DNA of 50,494 nt from an uncultured Rhodoblastus sp. (GCF_903903185.1 NZ_CAIUXT010000012.1:1-50494); one strand, 5' to 3'. Counted from the first letter of the stretch, positions 8,527 through 17,149 are shown. Translations and numbers: made by a program. The notes: generated by a model not told the origin, from the sequence alone.

Positions 8527-8551
8527 CGACTCGCTCTGTGCCGGAGACCGC

Positions 8552-9691
8552 ATGACCCATCCAGAAAATGAAAAGCCCGCGCGCACGCCGCTTTATGCCC
8601 GCCATCTCGCCCTTGGCGGCCGCATGACGCCTTTCGCTGGCTATGAACTGCCGGTCAATTACGTCGGCGGCATCCTTGGCGAGCATCTTTTCACGCGAGA
8701 CAGCGCCGGCCTGTTCGACGTGTCCCACATGGGCCAGGCGATTCTCAAAGGGCCGGACGCGGCGCGGAAATTCGAGCGCCTCGTTCCCGGCGATATTCTG
8801 GGGCTTGCGCAGGGCCGAATCCGCTACACCCAGTTCACCAACGCGGAAGGAGGCATTCTGGACGACCTGATGGTGACCAGGCTCGCGCCGGACGCGCTGG
8901 GAGAACGCCTGTTTCTGGTGGTCAACGCCGCCTGCAAGGCGCAGGATTTTGACCGTCTGCGGGAAAGCCTGCCCGACCTCGCTCTCGAAATCCTCGACCA
9001 GCGCGCCCTTCTGGCCCTTCAGGGGCCGCTCGCCGCGCGGGCGCTGGAGCGTCTCGTTCCCGGCGTCGCGGCAATGGATTTCATGTCGGGAGAAAATTTC
9101 GCCTGGAACGGCGCCGACCTGTTCATCACCCGCTCGGGCTATACCGGCGAGGACGGCTATGAAATCTCGGTCCCGGCGGAACAGGCCGACGTGCTCGCGG
9201 GCGCCCTGCTGGCCGACGAAACGGTGCGCGCCATCGGCCTCGGCGCCCGTGATTCGCTTCGGCTCGAAGCCGGGCTCTGTCTCTATGGCCATGACATCGA
9301 TCCGACTACGAGCCCGGTCGAGGCGGCGCTGGCCTGGTCGATTTCGCGCCGCCGCCGCGAGGAGGGCGGATTCCCGGGTGACGCGCGCATCAAGCGCGAG
9401 TTGGCGGAGGGCGTGACGCGCCGGCGCGTCGGCCTCGCGCTCGACGGCAAGGCCCCGGCGCGCGAAGGCGCGGAGATCGCCAATGCGCGCGGCGAGATCG
9501 TCGGCATCGTCACCTCGGGCGGCTTTTCGCCTTCGCTCGGCCGCCCGATCGCCATGGGCTATGTCCCGCCGACTTTTTCCGCGCCGGGAACGGCGCTGGC
9601 GCTGATGGTGCGCGGCCGGCCGCTGGCGGCCCATGTCGTCGCCCTGCCCTTCGTTCCCAACCGCTTTCACCGCGCCCCGAAAAACCTTTGA
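8552..9691 (+). CDS. gcvT: Glycine cleavage system aminomethyltransferase (T protein)
   Basis: A 379-residue T protein, which transfers the methylene group from the aminomethyl-lipoyl H protein to tetrahydrofolate and releases ammonia. Family segments: RMTPFAGYELPVNY near the start, LFDVSHMGQ (with the folate-contacting Asp), GILDDLMVTR, SRSGYTGEDGYEISVP-like sequence near 190 (RSGYTGEDGYE) and GHDIDPTTSPVEAALAW. The C-terminal GCV_T_C barrel (VTRRRVGLAL to ALMVRGRPL) is complete. The ATG at 8552 follows GGAG. It is directly downstream of the glycine riboswitch and 31 bases before gcvH. Confidence 0.97.
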   Translation: MTHPENEKPARTPLYARHLALGGRMTPFAGYELPVNYVGGILGEHLFTRDSAGLFDVSHMGQAILKGPDAARKFERLVPGDILGLAQGRIRYTQFTNAEGGILDDLMVTRLAPDALGERLFLVVNAACKAQDFDRLRESLPDLALEILDQRALLALQGPLAARALERLVPGVAAMDFMSGENFAWNGADLFITRSGYTGEDGYEISVPAEQADVLAGALLADETVRAIGLGARDSLRLEAGLCLYGHDIDPTTSPVEAALAWSISRRRREEGGFPGDARIKRELAEGVTRRRVGLALDGKAPAREGAEIANARGEIVGIVTSGGFSPSLGRPIAMGYVPPTFSAPGTALALMVRGRPLAAHVVALPFVPNRFHRAPKNL

Positions 9692-9722
9692 GTCCCCAAA
9701 ACTTCAGATCCTGGAGGCCCCG

Positions 9723-10100
9723 ATGTCCAAAACCTATTACAGCAAGGATCACGAATATATCCGCGTCGATGGCGACATCGGCGCGGTCGGCATTACCGAT
9801 TTCGCGCAAGGCCAGCTCGGCGACGTGGTCTTCGTCGAATTGCCGCAGATCGGCGCCCGTCCGAAAAAGGGCGAACATGCGGCGGTGGTCGAAAGCGTCA
9901 AGGCGGCGAGCGAGGTTTATGCGCCGGTCGGCGGCGAAGTGGTCGAGGTCAATGGCGAGCTGGAGGATAATCCGGCGCTGGTCAATGAAGAGGCTCTGGG
10001 CAAGGGCTGGTTCTTCAAGATCCGAATCGCCGACGCCGCCGAGTTCGACGACCTGCTCGACGAGGAGGGCTACAAGGCGCTGATCGCCTCGCAGGCGTGA
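9723..10100 (+). CDS. gcvH: Glycine cleavage system H protein
   Basis: A 125-residue lipoyl carrier protein. The lipoylated lysine is Lys60 in VVESVKAASEVYAPV, in the expected hairpin of the biotinyl/lipoyl fold. It starts at 9723 behind GGAGGCCCCG and is co-transcribed with gcvT. The usual third gene, gcvP, does not follow: the next gene on the right is mscL on the opposite strand. The P protein must therefore be encoded elsewhere. Confidence 0.97.
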   Translation: MSKTYYSKDHEYIRVDGDIGAVGITDFAQGQLGDVVFVELPQIGARPKKGEHAAVVESVKAASEVYAPVGGEVVEVNGELEDNPALVNEEALGKGWFFKIRIADAAEFDDLLDEEGYKALIASQA

Positions 10101-10346
10101 GGAGGTTCGGCGGGCCACCCTTCTTTCTCCCCGCCTTACCCCTTCATGGTGGGAGCGCGCCGTTTTGGCGCGCGGCTCGAACCAGGGGCCAACGCGTAAT
10201 CCTGAAGCGCACGAAGCGCCATAGTCGCTGCCAACGATCCCCTCGCCCTCCAGACAGCCGCCCATAGACCGTCGTGAGACGGGCGTCTTTCGACGCCCTA
10301 TGGGTCGCCTTCCTGAGGGCGCGGGGCATCAGGGTGGCGGGGCCGT
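10101..10346. repeat. Intergenic palindromic repeats between gcvH and mscL
   Basis: No gene is seen. Bases 10141-10190 have the layout of a dispersed palindrome: CCTTCATGGTGGGAGC, hairpin GCGCGCC/GGCGCGC at 10155-10173, then GGCTCGAACCAGGGG. A second cruciform at 10261-10304 has outer arms CCCATA/TATGGG and an inner stem GGGCGTC/GACGCCC. The first resembles the elements at 44017-44065 and 44118-44160. They may also act as terminators for the two convergent genes. Confidence 0.5.
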
Positions 10347-10757
10347 TCAAGGCGAGGGGGTTACTGGCGCGACGTCGCCGCGCCTGGCGAGCAGGTCGCG
10401 GATTTCTTCGAGCAGCACGACCTCGCGCGGCGGTGGCGGCGGCTCGGCGGGCTTGGCGGCGACCAGCCTGTTGACGGCGCGGATCAGCAGAAACAGGGCG
10501 GCGGCGACAATCAGGAAATTGAGGGCGGCGGTCAAAAACGAGCCGAAGCCGAACACCGCGCCGAGTTTTTTGGCGTCGGCATAGGCCGGATGGCCGTCGA
10601 TATGGCTGAGCGGGAGGTAGTAATTGGAGAAGTCGAGCCCGCCGAAGACGGCGCCGATCACCGGCATGATCAGGTCGCTGACGATGGAATCGACGATCTT
10701 GCCGAAGGCGGCGCCGACGATCGCGCCGACGGCGAGTTCGAGCACATTACCGCGCAT
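10347..10757 (-). CDS. mscL: Large-conductance mechanosensitive channel MscL, N-terminus probably frameshifted
   Basis: The open frame gives 136 residues starting [22 protein letters not shown], which is TM1 of MscL; TM2 is near 77-97 and a charged cytoplasmic helix closes the protein. MscL forms a homopentameric pore that opens under membrane tension. Usual MscL proteins have about nine residues before MRGNV. Those residues (MLEVFKKIA) are encoded upstream from an ATG at 10785 behind a GGAAGG site, but in another frame. The two frames are split by a T6A7 run (minus strand), with one base too many. The internal ATG at 10757 has no ribosome site. The true gene is therefore probably 10347-10785. 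Confidence 0.93.
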   Translation of the reverse strand: MRGNVLELAVGAIVGAAFGKIVDSIVSDLIMPVIGAVFGGLDFSNYYLPLSHIDGHPAYADAKKLGAVFGFGSFLTAALNFLIVAAALFLLIRAVNRLVAAKPAEPPPPPREVVLLEEIRDLLARRGDVAPVTPSP

Positions 10758-10762
10758 GGCGA

Positions 10763-10785
10763 TTTTTTTAAAAAACTTCTAACAT
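10763..10785 (-). other. Homopolymer frameshift site at the mscL start
   Basis: On the minus strand, ATGTTAGAAG is followed by six T and seven A and then TCGCC-ATG. Removing one T would fuse MLEVFKKIA to MRGNVLEL, the normal MscL N-terminus. This could be a sequencing error, a real mutation, or polymerase/ribosome slippage. Confidence 0.65.
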
Positions 10786-10937
10786 GTGGCGCCTTCCCCC
10801 CGGGGCGGAGCGCCAAAACAGGGCGGTCGGCGAAAATTAATCTGTGGGCGAACGTCGGGTCAATCGCCTGAACCGTCCATCGTTCCCGTGGGAGAAAGGC
10901 GCAATCGACGCGGGACGCGCGCGTTATAAGGAGGCTT

Positions 10938-13900
10938 ATGCTCGCGATCTGGATCAGCGTTTCGGCGACCTTGCTGTATTTCGGGTGTCTTCTGGCCCTC
11001 GCCTTCTATGGCGACCGCCACGCCGCGCGGTTCCAGCGCGGACCCGCGCGCAAGGTCGTTTATGCGCTCGGTCTTTGCGTCTATTGCACGTCCTGGACCT
11101 TTTTCGGCTCGGTTGGCCTCGCTTCGTCGAACGGCCTGGATTTCCTGCCGATCTATATAGGCCCGATGCTGGTGTTCGGCTTCGGCTGGCCGCTGGTGGC
11201 GCGGGTGGCGCGGCTCGCCCATGCCCAGAATTCCACTTCCATCGCCGATTTCCTTGCCTCGCGCTACGGCAAGTCGGAGTCGGTCGCCTCGGTGACGGCG
11301 CTGATCTGCGTGATCGGCGTCGTGCCCTATATCGCCTTGCAGCTCAAGGCCATCGCCGCGACCCTGAGCAATGGCTTCGGCCTTGTCGACCCCCTGGCCT
11401 CGGTCTCGGCCCAGGGGCCGGAGCGGCTGGCGTTCGGCGTCGCGATCCTGCTCGCCGGTTTCGCCATGGCCTTCGGCACACGCCGCGTCGACGCCGGCGA
11501 ACACCAGAACGGGCTGATGCTGACCATCGCCGCCGAATCGATGATCAAGCTGTTCGCCTTTCTCGTCGTCGGCGTCTTTGTTGTCTGGTGGATGTTCGAC
11601 GGTCTGGGCGATATTTTCCACCGCGCCGTGTCCATCCCGCGCATTCGCGCGGTTTTCGCGGCGCCGCCGGATTTTTCCGTCTGGTTCACGCTCACCCTGT
11701 TGTCCAGCGGCGCCATTCTGTTTCTGCCGCGCCAGTTCCATGTCGCGGTGGTGGAGAACCGCGACGAGGCCGACATTCGCGCGGCGGCGCTGACCTTTCC
11801 GCTTTATCTGGCGGCGACGGTGTTCTTCGTCGCGCCGCTGGCCATCGCCGGCCTGGTGATGTTTCCGCAGGCCATCGACCGCGACATCAGCGTCATGGCC
11901 TTGCCGATCCACGCCGGAAACGGCGTGGTGACGCTGATCGCCATGCTCGGCGGCCTTTCCGCGGCGACCGCCATGGTGATCGTCGAATCCGTCGCCCTGT
12001 CGATCATGGTGTCGAACGATCTGGTCATTCCGCTGCTGCTGCGGCTCGGCCGCTGGCGCACCGGCGCGGCGTCGGGCGAGGCGGGCCTGCGCATCCTGAT
12101 CGTGCGCCGGCTGGCGATTCTGGTCGTGCTGCTGCTGGCCTATGGCTATTACCGGCTGTCGGGGGACACCCTGCTCGCCTCGATCGGCATATTGTCCTTC
12201 TCCTGCGTCGCCCAGCTGGGGCCGGCCTTCGTCGGGGCGCTGGCCTGGCGGCGCGGCACGGCGCTCGGCGCCATAGCCGGCCTGTTGACGGGCGTGACCA
12301 TCTGGGCCTTCACCATGCTCGCGCCGTCGATCGACGCCGGCATGATGCGCGCGATCGTCGCTGCGGCGCAAATTCCGCCGCGCCCCGAGCTGTCGCCGCC
12401 CGATTTTTACAATTTGCAGATGTCAACCCTGACCCATAGCGTGTTCTGGAGCCTGCTCGGCAACACGCTCGCCTATGTGGTGTTTTCGCTGGTGCGCCGC
12501 CCGACGCCGCTGGAGCGGCTGCAGGCCGATATTTTCGTCAACCGCAATGCGGCGCCGATGGCGCAGGCGTTCAGGCTGTGGCGCTCCGCCGTGCCGGCCT
12601 CGGAAGTCGAGGCCGCCGTCGCCCGTTATCTCGGGGCCCAGCGCACGCGCGAGGCCTTCGAGACCTTTTTCGCCGGCCGGGGATTGAGTTACGACCCGCG
12701 CGCCGAAGCCGATATTCATCTGTTGCGCATCGCCGAGCATCTGCTCGCCTCGGCGATCGGCGCGGCCTCGTCGCGGCTGGTTCTGTCGCTGTTGTTGCGC
12801 CGTCGCAATGTCTCGAGCGCGGCGGCGCTGCGCCTCGTCGACGATGCTTCCGCCGCCCTGCTCTATAACCGCGATATGCTGCAACATGCGCTGGATTTCG
12901 CGCGCCAGGGCATTTCGGTGTTCGACGCCGACTTGCGGCTGACCTGCTGGAACCGCGAATTCCGCGACATGTTCGAACTGCCGTCGAGTTTCACCCGCGT
13001 CGGGGTGGCGATCGACGATATTTTGCGCTTCAACGCCAGGCGCGGCCTTTACGGACTCGGTCCCTCCGACGAATTGGTGGCGGGCCGGCTGGAGCGGCTG
13101 ACCCATGCCGAGCCGTTCCGCGTTCCGCTGCCCTCTTCCGGCAAGGTGATCGAGACGCGCTCGGCGCGGATGCCCGACGGCGGCCTCGTCGTCACCTATA
13201 CCGACGTCACGGAACAATTTGCCGCCGAACAGGCGCTGGAGGCGGCCAACGAGACGCTGGAGCGCCGGGTGCGCGAACGCACCGAGCAATTGACCCGGCT
13301 CAACCTCGAACTCGGCCGCGCCAAGGGCGAGGCCGAGGAAGCCAATATTTCCAAGACGCGCTTTCTGGCGGCGGCGGGCCACGACATCTTGCAGCCGCTC
13401 AACGCGGCGCGGCTCTACACCGCCTCGCTGCTGCAAAGGACCGAGGCCGGCGCCGGGAATGCCGAGACCGGGTCGCTGGCGCGAAATGTCGATTCCGCGC
13501 TCGAAGCGGTCGAGGATATTTTTACCGCCCTGCTGGAAATGTCGCAACTCGACGCCGGGGCGATGAAAGTGGAGTTTTCGAGTTTCCGCATCGACGAATT
13601 GTTCCGCCAGCTCCAGATCGAGTTCACGCCGCTCGCCGAGAAGAAGGGGCTCAAGCTGACCTTCGCGCCCTCGTCGCTGGCGGTGCGCTCGGACCGGCGG
13701 CTGTTGCGGCGGCTGTTGCAGAATCTGATCTCCAACGCCCTAAAATATACCCCGCGGGGCCGCGTGCTGGTCGGCCTGCGGCGAACCGCGCGCGGCAAGG
13801 CGCGGCTCGAAGTCTGGGACACTGGCATCGGCATTCCCGCCGACAAGCAGAAAGCGGTGTTCCGCGAATTCGAGCGGCTCGATTCCGGCGCCGGCGCCGC

Positions 13901-14471
13901 CCCCGGCCTCGGTCTCGGCCTGTCCATCGTCGAGCGCATGGCGCGGGTGCTCGGCCATGCCATCTCGCTGCGCTCGACGCCCGGCAAGGGCTCGGTTTTC
14001 ACCGTCGCCGCGCCGATCGCCGCGCCGACGCCGGAAACGCCGCGTCGCAACGCCTCGCCGGCTCCGGCGCCGCGACTCTCCCCGCTGGTCGGGATGGTGG
14101 TGGTGGCGATCGACAACGATCCGCGTATTGTCGAGGGCATGAAATCGCTGCTCACGGCCTGGGGCTGCGTGCCGATCGTCGCGCAGGGGCAGCGCGAGGC
14201 GCTGACCGAACTGGCGCGCGAAAAATGCGTTCCGGACGCCGTGCTCGCCGATTATCATCTCGACGAAGGCGACGGCGTCGATGCGATCGTCGCCCTGCGC
14301 TGGAAATTCGGACCGCAATTGCCGGCGGCGCTGATCACCGCCGACCGCTCCGACGACATGCGGCTGCGGGCCTATGAAAAGGACGTGATGGTGATCAACA
14401 AGCCGGTGAAGCCGGCCATCCTGCGGGCGATGCTCGCGCAATGGCGCGCCTCGGCGCCAGTGGGCTCCTGA
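10938..14471 (+). CDS. Hybrid histidine kinase with sodium/solute symporter sensor region, PAS and receiver domains
   Basis: A 1177-residue protein. Residues 1-510 hold about 13 TM helices of the sodium:solute symporter (SSS/PutP-like) type. After a linker, a PAS_7-like domain spans about 640-765 and a coiled coil follows (ALEAANETLERRVRERTEQL). HisKA has His815 in AAGHDILQPLN. HATPase motifs are LLQNLISNALKYTPRG, WDTGIGIP and GLGLGLSIVERM. A C-terminal receiver has Asp1105 in VLADYHLDEG. The architecture resembles CrbS-type and related kinases that link transport or substrate sensing to phosphorelay; the ligand is unknown. No partner response regulator with an HTH domain is adjacent. The ATG at 10938 follows AAGGAGGCTT. 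Confidence 0.93.
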   Translation: MLAIWISVSATLLYFGCLLALAFYGDRHAARFQRGPARKVVYALGLCVYCTSWTFFGSVGLASSNGLDFLPIYIGPMLVFGFGWPLVARVARLAHAQNSTSIADFLASRYGKSESVASVTALICVIGVVPYIALQLKAIAATLSNGFGLVDPLASVSAQGPERLAFGVAILLAGFAMAFGTRRVDAGEHQNGLMLTIAAESMIKLFAFLVVGVFVVWWMFDGLGDIFHRAVSIPRIRAVFAAPPDFSVWFTLTLLSSGAILFLPRQFHVAVVENRDEADIRAAALTFPLYLAATVFFVAPLAIAGLVMFPQAIDRDISVMALPIHAGNGVVTLIAMLGGLSAATAMVIVESVALSIMVSNDLVIPLLLRLGRWRTGAASGEAGLRILIVRRLAILVVLLLAYGYYRLSGDTLLASIGILSFSCVAQLGPAFVGALAWRRGTALGAIAGLLTGVTIWAFTMLAPSIDAGMMRAIVAAAQIPPRPELSPPDFYNLQMSTLTHSVFWSLLGNTLAYVVFSLVRRPTPLERLQADIFVNRNAAPMAQAFRLWRSAVPASEVEAAVARYLGAQRTREAFETFFAGRGLSYDPRAEADIHLLRIAEHLLASAIGAASSRLVLSLLLRRRNVSSAAALRLVDDASAALLYNRDMLQHALDFARQGISVFDADLRLTCWNREFRDMFELPSSFTRVGVAIDDILRFNARRGLYGLGPSDELVAGRLERLTHAEPFRVPLPSSGKVIETRSARMPDGGLVVTYTDVTEQFAAEQALEAANETLERRVRERTEQLTRLNLELGRAKGEAEEANISKTRFLAAAGHDILQPLNAARLYTASLLQRTEAGAGNAETGSLARNVDSALEAVEDIFTALLEMSQLDAGAMKVEFSSFRIDELFRQLQIEFTPLAEKKGLKLTFAPSSLAVRSDRRLLRRLLQNLISNALKYTPRGRVLVGLRRTARGKARLEVWDTGIGIPADKQKAVFREFERLDSGAGAAPGLGLGLSIVERMARVLGHAISLRSTPGKGSVFTVAAPIAAPTPETPRRNASPAPAPRLSPLVGMVVVAIDNDPRIVEGMKSLLTAWGCVPIVAQGQREALTELAREKCVPDAVLADYHLDEGDGVDAIVALRWKFGPQLPAALITADRSDDMRLRAYEKDVMVINKPVKPAILRAMLAQWRASAPVGS

Positions 14472-14968
14472 AGCAGGTTTTGGCGAGAACCGTGTTCCCC
14501 TTTTCGGCAATCCTGCTCTGGCGACCGTGCAAAAATTCCACCGATTTTCTTGCGCAATGTGCGAAGACGTGGACGCTGGTTTTTCACAAAAAACATTGCG
14601 AAAACAAAGCAATCTAGCGTCTATTGCGATTCGAGCGAATCGCAATAGACGCCAGAGCAGACGGCGGCGGTCCAACGGCGCGTTCAGACCGCTCCCGTTG
14701 CGTTAGCGTGTTGCGCCACCAAGCTGATTGACCGTTCATTCAAAAAAATAAACGAAATCATGGAATTAGTATTGATCGAAGATACTCCAGCTAATCCTGA
14801 AGCGGCGCCGTAATCGACACAACCCGTCTTCCCAAGGCTCCGTAATTTCCGCAAATACTTATTGCCAAGTTTGCATGACGCTGCGTGAATATGTAGCATT
14901 TTCCTTCTAGCGTGAGGTTACTGCCTAAGCGCTTGAAATACTTAAATTTCTCGCTCAAGGGGGGCGAA
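14472..14968. other. Intergenic region with long perfect hairpin, no gene seen
   Basis: A 497-base gap. It contains a perfect 16-base-pair inverted repeat (14617-14652) and an AT-rich stretch at 14730-14780. The leader of the PEP-CTERM gene ends with an AAGGGGGG ribosome site at about 14957-14964. A 71-codon minus-strand frame (14684-14899) has no ribosome site and no protein-like features. A sigma-54-like GG/GC pair on the minus strand has the wrong spacing. Confidence 0.55.
14617..14652. repeat. Perfect 16-bp inverted repeat, loop GAGC
   Basis: GCGTCTATTGCGATTC is followed by GAGC and then by its exact reverse complement. It lies 146 bases after the hybrid kinase stop. No T tract flanks it, so it is not a standard terminator. 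It could be a protein-binding site, an RNA stability element or a genome-dispersed palindrome. Confidence 0.75.
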
Positions 14969-15697
14969 ATGAAAAAGTTTCTGATTGGCTGCGCTTCATT
15001 TATTGCGATCGCGGCCGGGTCTTCGATCGGCGCGAACGCTGCGAACGTGACCGTTACCGATGTCGGATTCACGGGCGCCTCGGTGACGGTGTCCGGATCG
15101 ATCAATGGTAATCCCATCAACAAGAGCGAGAATTCGGGGCTGATTACCCTGACCACCTCGGGTGGCCCCATTATCCCGGTGTTCTGCATCGACCTGTTCC
15201 ACAATATCGGAATCGGCAGTCAAAACCCGGCGCTTCCCTATACTTTCGGGACGATCGTCGCGGACTCGTCCATCAATCCGGCCGGCTTGGGCGGCAATCC
15301 GCTCGTTGCGCCGATCCCGGGACAGATCCAGACCTTGGCCAATATAGGCTATTACGATTACGTGCATAACCTGGGGTCGAACGACATCTACGCCGCCTTG
15401 CAGGGCGCGATCTGGACAATCGAGTATAATACGAACGGCAATAATCTGACGGTCGTTGGCAGCCCGACAATCAACACCCTGATCGCCACCTACCAGGCTT
15501 ACGCCGTGGCGCATCCCGCGCCTTACAGCGTCAGCCTGTTCCCGGGCGCGGATGGCCAGGCCTTCGGTTCCGGCCAGGCCTTCTCGCCTGGTGTGCCCGA
15601 ACCGGCCACCTGGGCGATGATGTTGCTTGGCTTTGCCGGTCTCGGATTTGCCGGCTATCGCCGCAACCAGGGCGATCGGGTCAAGCTCTCCGCCTGA
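14969..15697 (+). CDS. PEPxxWA-type PEP-CTERM protein, possible thioester-like domain
   Basis: A 242-residue exported protein with signal peptide (1-24, cleavage near GANAAN), a Thr/Ser/Gly-rich beta domain and a C-terminal sorting signal, VPEPATWAMMLLGFAGLGF followed by AGYRR. That tail is the alphaproteobacterial PEP-CTERM variant recognised by an exosortase. The middle contains PVFCIDLFHNI (Cys73) and YAALQGAIWTIEY, which loosely recall the Cys and Gln blocks of thioester-forming adhesion domains; that is a tentative idea. The ATG at 14969 has a strong AAGGGGGG site. A textbook terminator follows, so it is a single-gene unit. Confidence 0.88.
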   Translation: MKKFLIGCASFIAIAAGSSIGANAANVTVTDVGFTGASVTVSGSINGNPINKSENSGLITLTTSGGPIIPVFCIDLFHNIGIGSQNPALPYTFGTIVADSSINPAGLGGNPLVAPIPGQIQTLANIGYYDYVHNLGSNDIYAALQGAIWTIEYNTNGNNLTVVGSPTINTLIATYQAYAVAHPAPYSVSLFPGADGQAFGSGQAFSPGVPEPATWAMMLLGFAGLGFAGYRRNQGDRVKLSA

Positions 15698-15720
15698 CCA
15701 TTGTTAATTCCAATATTCAA

Positions 15721-15746
15721 AAGGCCGCCGTAAGGCGGCCTTTTTT
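15721..15746 (+). terminator. Rho-independent terminator of the PEP-CTERM gene
   Basis: AAGGCCGCC and GGCGGCCTT form a 9-base-pair stem with loop GTAA, followed by a T6 tract (15741-15746, partly in the stem). It lies 24 bases after the stop at 15697. Confidence 0.92.
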
Positions 15747-15838
15747 GTGCTCGTTTGTTCCGGCAAGATGCGACGGCGCTTGTCAAAACGCCGTCCAGAC
15801 CCGTTCTGGCCCGTCCGTCCTTTGGCGGCGCAAACCGG

Positions 15839-15883
15839 CGCCAGACGCTTTCTGGCAGACGGGGACGGCCCGAAAACCGTCCC
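15839..15883 (-). repeat. Hairpins immediately after phaZ stop
   Basis: GGGACGG/CCGTCCC (15862-15883) directly follows the phaZ stop on the minus strand, and GCCAGA/TCTGGC (about 15839-15855) comes next. Neither has a T tract, so they may be factor-dependent termination or 3' protection structures. Confidence 0.4.
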
Positions 15884-17149
15884 TCAATCGTCCCGGAAGG
15901 CCTCGACCCTGGCGTGGAAGTCGCAGACGCGCGGCGCGATTTCCTTGCGGAAGCGCGAGCCGTTGAACACGCCATAATGGCCGACGTCGCTTTGCACATA
16001 ATGCAGGCGCAGTTCCTGCGGAATATTGATACAGAGTTCCTGCGCCGCCTCGGTCTGGCCGAGCCCGGTAATATCGTCCTTCTCGCCTTCCACCGTCATC
16101 AGTCCGACCCGGCGGATCGCGGTCGGGTCGACGGGGTGGCCGCGATGCTTCATTTCGCCCTTCGGCAGCGCATGATGGACGAAAACCGTATCGACGGTTT
16201 GCAGATAGAATTCGGCGGTCAAATCCATTACCGCCAGATATTCGTCATAGAAGTCGCGGTGCTTTTCCGCCGAATCGCCGTCGTTCTCGACGAGATGGTT
16301 GAACATTTCGAGATGGGCGTTGACATGGCGGTCCAGATTCATCGCCATGAATCCGGAAAGCTGGAGAAAGCCCGGATAGACTTGGCGTCCCATGCCGGGA
16401 AAGGGGAAGGGCGCGGTATGGATGCAATTCTTGCGGAACCAGTTCGGCCCGCGCTTTTCCGCCAGCTTGTTGACCGCCGTCGGGCTGCGGCGGGTGTCGA
16501 TCGGGCCGCCCTTCAGGGTCATCGAGGCGGGCACATGCGGGCTGTTCTCGGCCTCCATCCGCGCGACCGCCGCCAGAACCGGGACCGAAGGCTGGCAGAC
16601 CGCGAGCAGATGGAACGGTTGGCCGCCCGCCTCGCTCAGATGCTCGCACATGGCTTTGACATAGTCGATGAAATCGTCGAGATCGAACGGACCGAAGCTC
16701 ATCGGCACCTGGCGGGCGTCGATCCAGTCGGTGATGTATACGTCATGGGTCTGGACGAAGGCCTCCACCGTCCCGCGCAGCAGCGTCGCGTAATGGCCCG
16801 ACATCGGCGCGACGATGAGCAGGCGCGGCTGGCCGACCGCTTCAGGCGGCAGGAAATGGCGCTTGAAATGCAGCATATGGCAGAAGGGCCGCTGCCAGAC
16901 CACTTCCTCTTCGATCTCGATTCCCTGTCCTTCGACGAAAGCGGTTTCGATGCCGAAGGCCGGCTTGCCGTAGCGGCGCGTCAAACGTTCGAACAATTCG
17001 GCGGAAGCCGCGAGATTGCGGCCGACCGCCGTGTAGGTCAGCGGATTGACCGGATTCTTGAAGGTCAGCCGGGTGACATCCGAAAGGGCTCGCGACGGCG
17101 CCATCGCCAATTGAGCCAACTCAAAGAAATGATAGGCGTAACGGTTCAT
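15884..17149 (-). CDS. phaZ: Intracellular polyhydroxyalkanoate depolymerase
   Basis: A 421-residue enzyme that thiolyses or hydrolyses stored PHB in the cytoplasm. It is an alpha/beta hydrolase with Cys185 in AVCQPSVPVLA as the nucleophile; intracellular PhaZ enzymes of the Ralstonia type use Cys instead of Ser here. The likely Asp is in EGEKDDITGLGQT and the His in VQSDVGHYGVFNGSRFR. The N-terminal MNRYAYHFFELAQLAMAPSR is typical of the family. I chose the ATG at 17149, as upstream codons to 17278 do not look like the family. It is transcribed divergently from the MBL-fold gene. A nearby PhaR-type site and the CoA-transferase fit PHB catabolism. Confidence 0.95.
   Translation of the reverse strand: MNRYAYHFFELAQLAMAPSRALSDVTRLTFKNPVNPLTYTAVGRNLAASAELFERLTRRYGKPAFGIETAFVEGQGIEIEEEVVWQRPFCHMLHFKRHFLPPEAVGQPRLLIVAPMSGHYATLLRGTVEAFVQTHDVYITDWIDARQVPMSFGPFDLDDFIDYVKAMCEHLSEAGGQPFHLLAVCQPSVPVLAAVARMEAENSPHVPASMTLKGGPIDTRRSPTAVNKLAEKRGPNWFRKNCIHTAPFPFPGMGRQVYPGFLQLSGFMAMNLDRHVNAHLEMFNHLVENDGDSAEKHRDFYDEYLAVMDLTAEFYLQTVDTVFVHHALPKGEMKHRGHPVDPTAIRRVGLMTVEGEKDDITGLGQTEAAQELCINIPQELRLHYVQSDVGHYGVFNGSRFRKEIAPRVCDFHARVEAFRDD

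Noticed and set aside
10860..12371. 503-codon minus-strand open frame opposite the hybrid kinase
   Set aside because: Composition is Arg/Gln/Asp/His-rich as in antisense frames, while the plus strand encodes clear transmembrane and kinase motifs.
14855..14885. Sigma-54-like promoter (TTGGCA and TTGC) on the minus strand
   Set aside because: GG and GC are 14 bases apart instead of 12, and the orientation points away from the PEP-CTERM gene.
14684..14899. 71-codon minus-strand frame upstream of the PEP-CTERM gene
   Set aside because: No ribosome site and codon use unlike neighbouring genes; lies in the AT-rich leader region.
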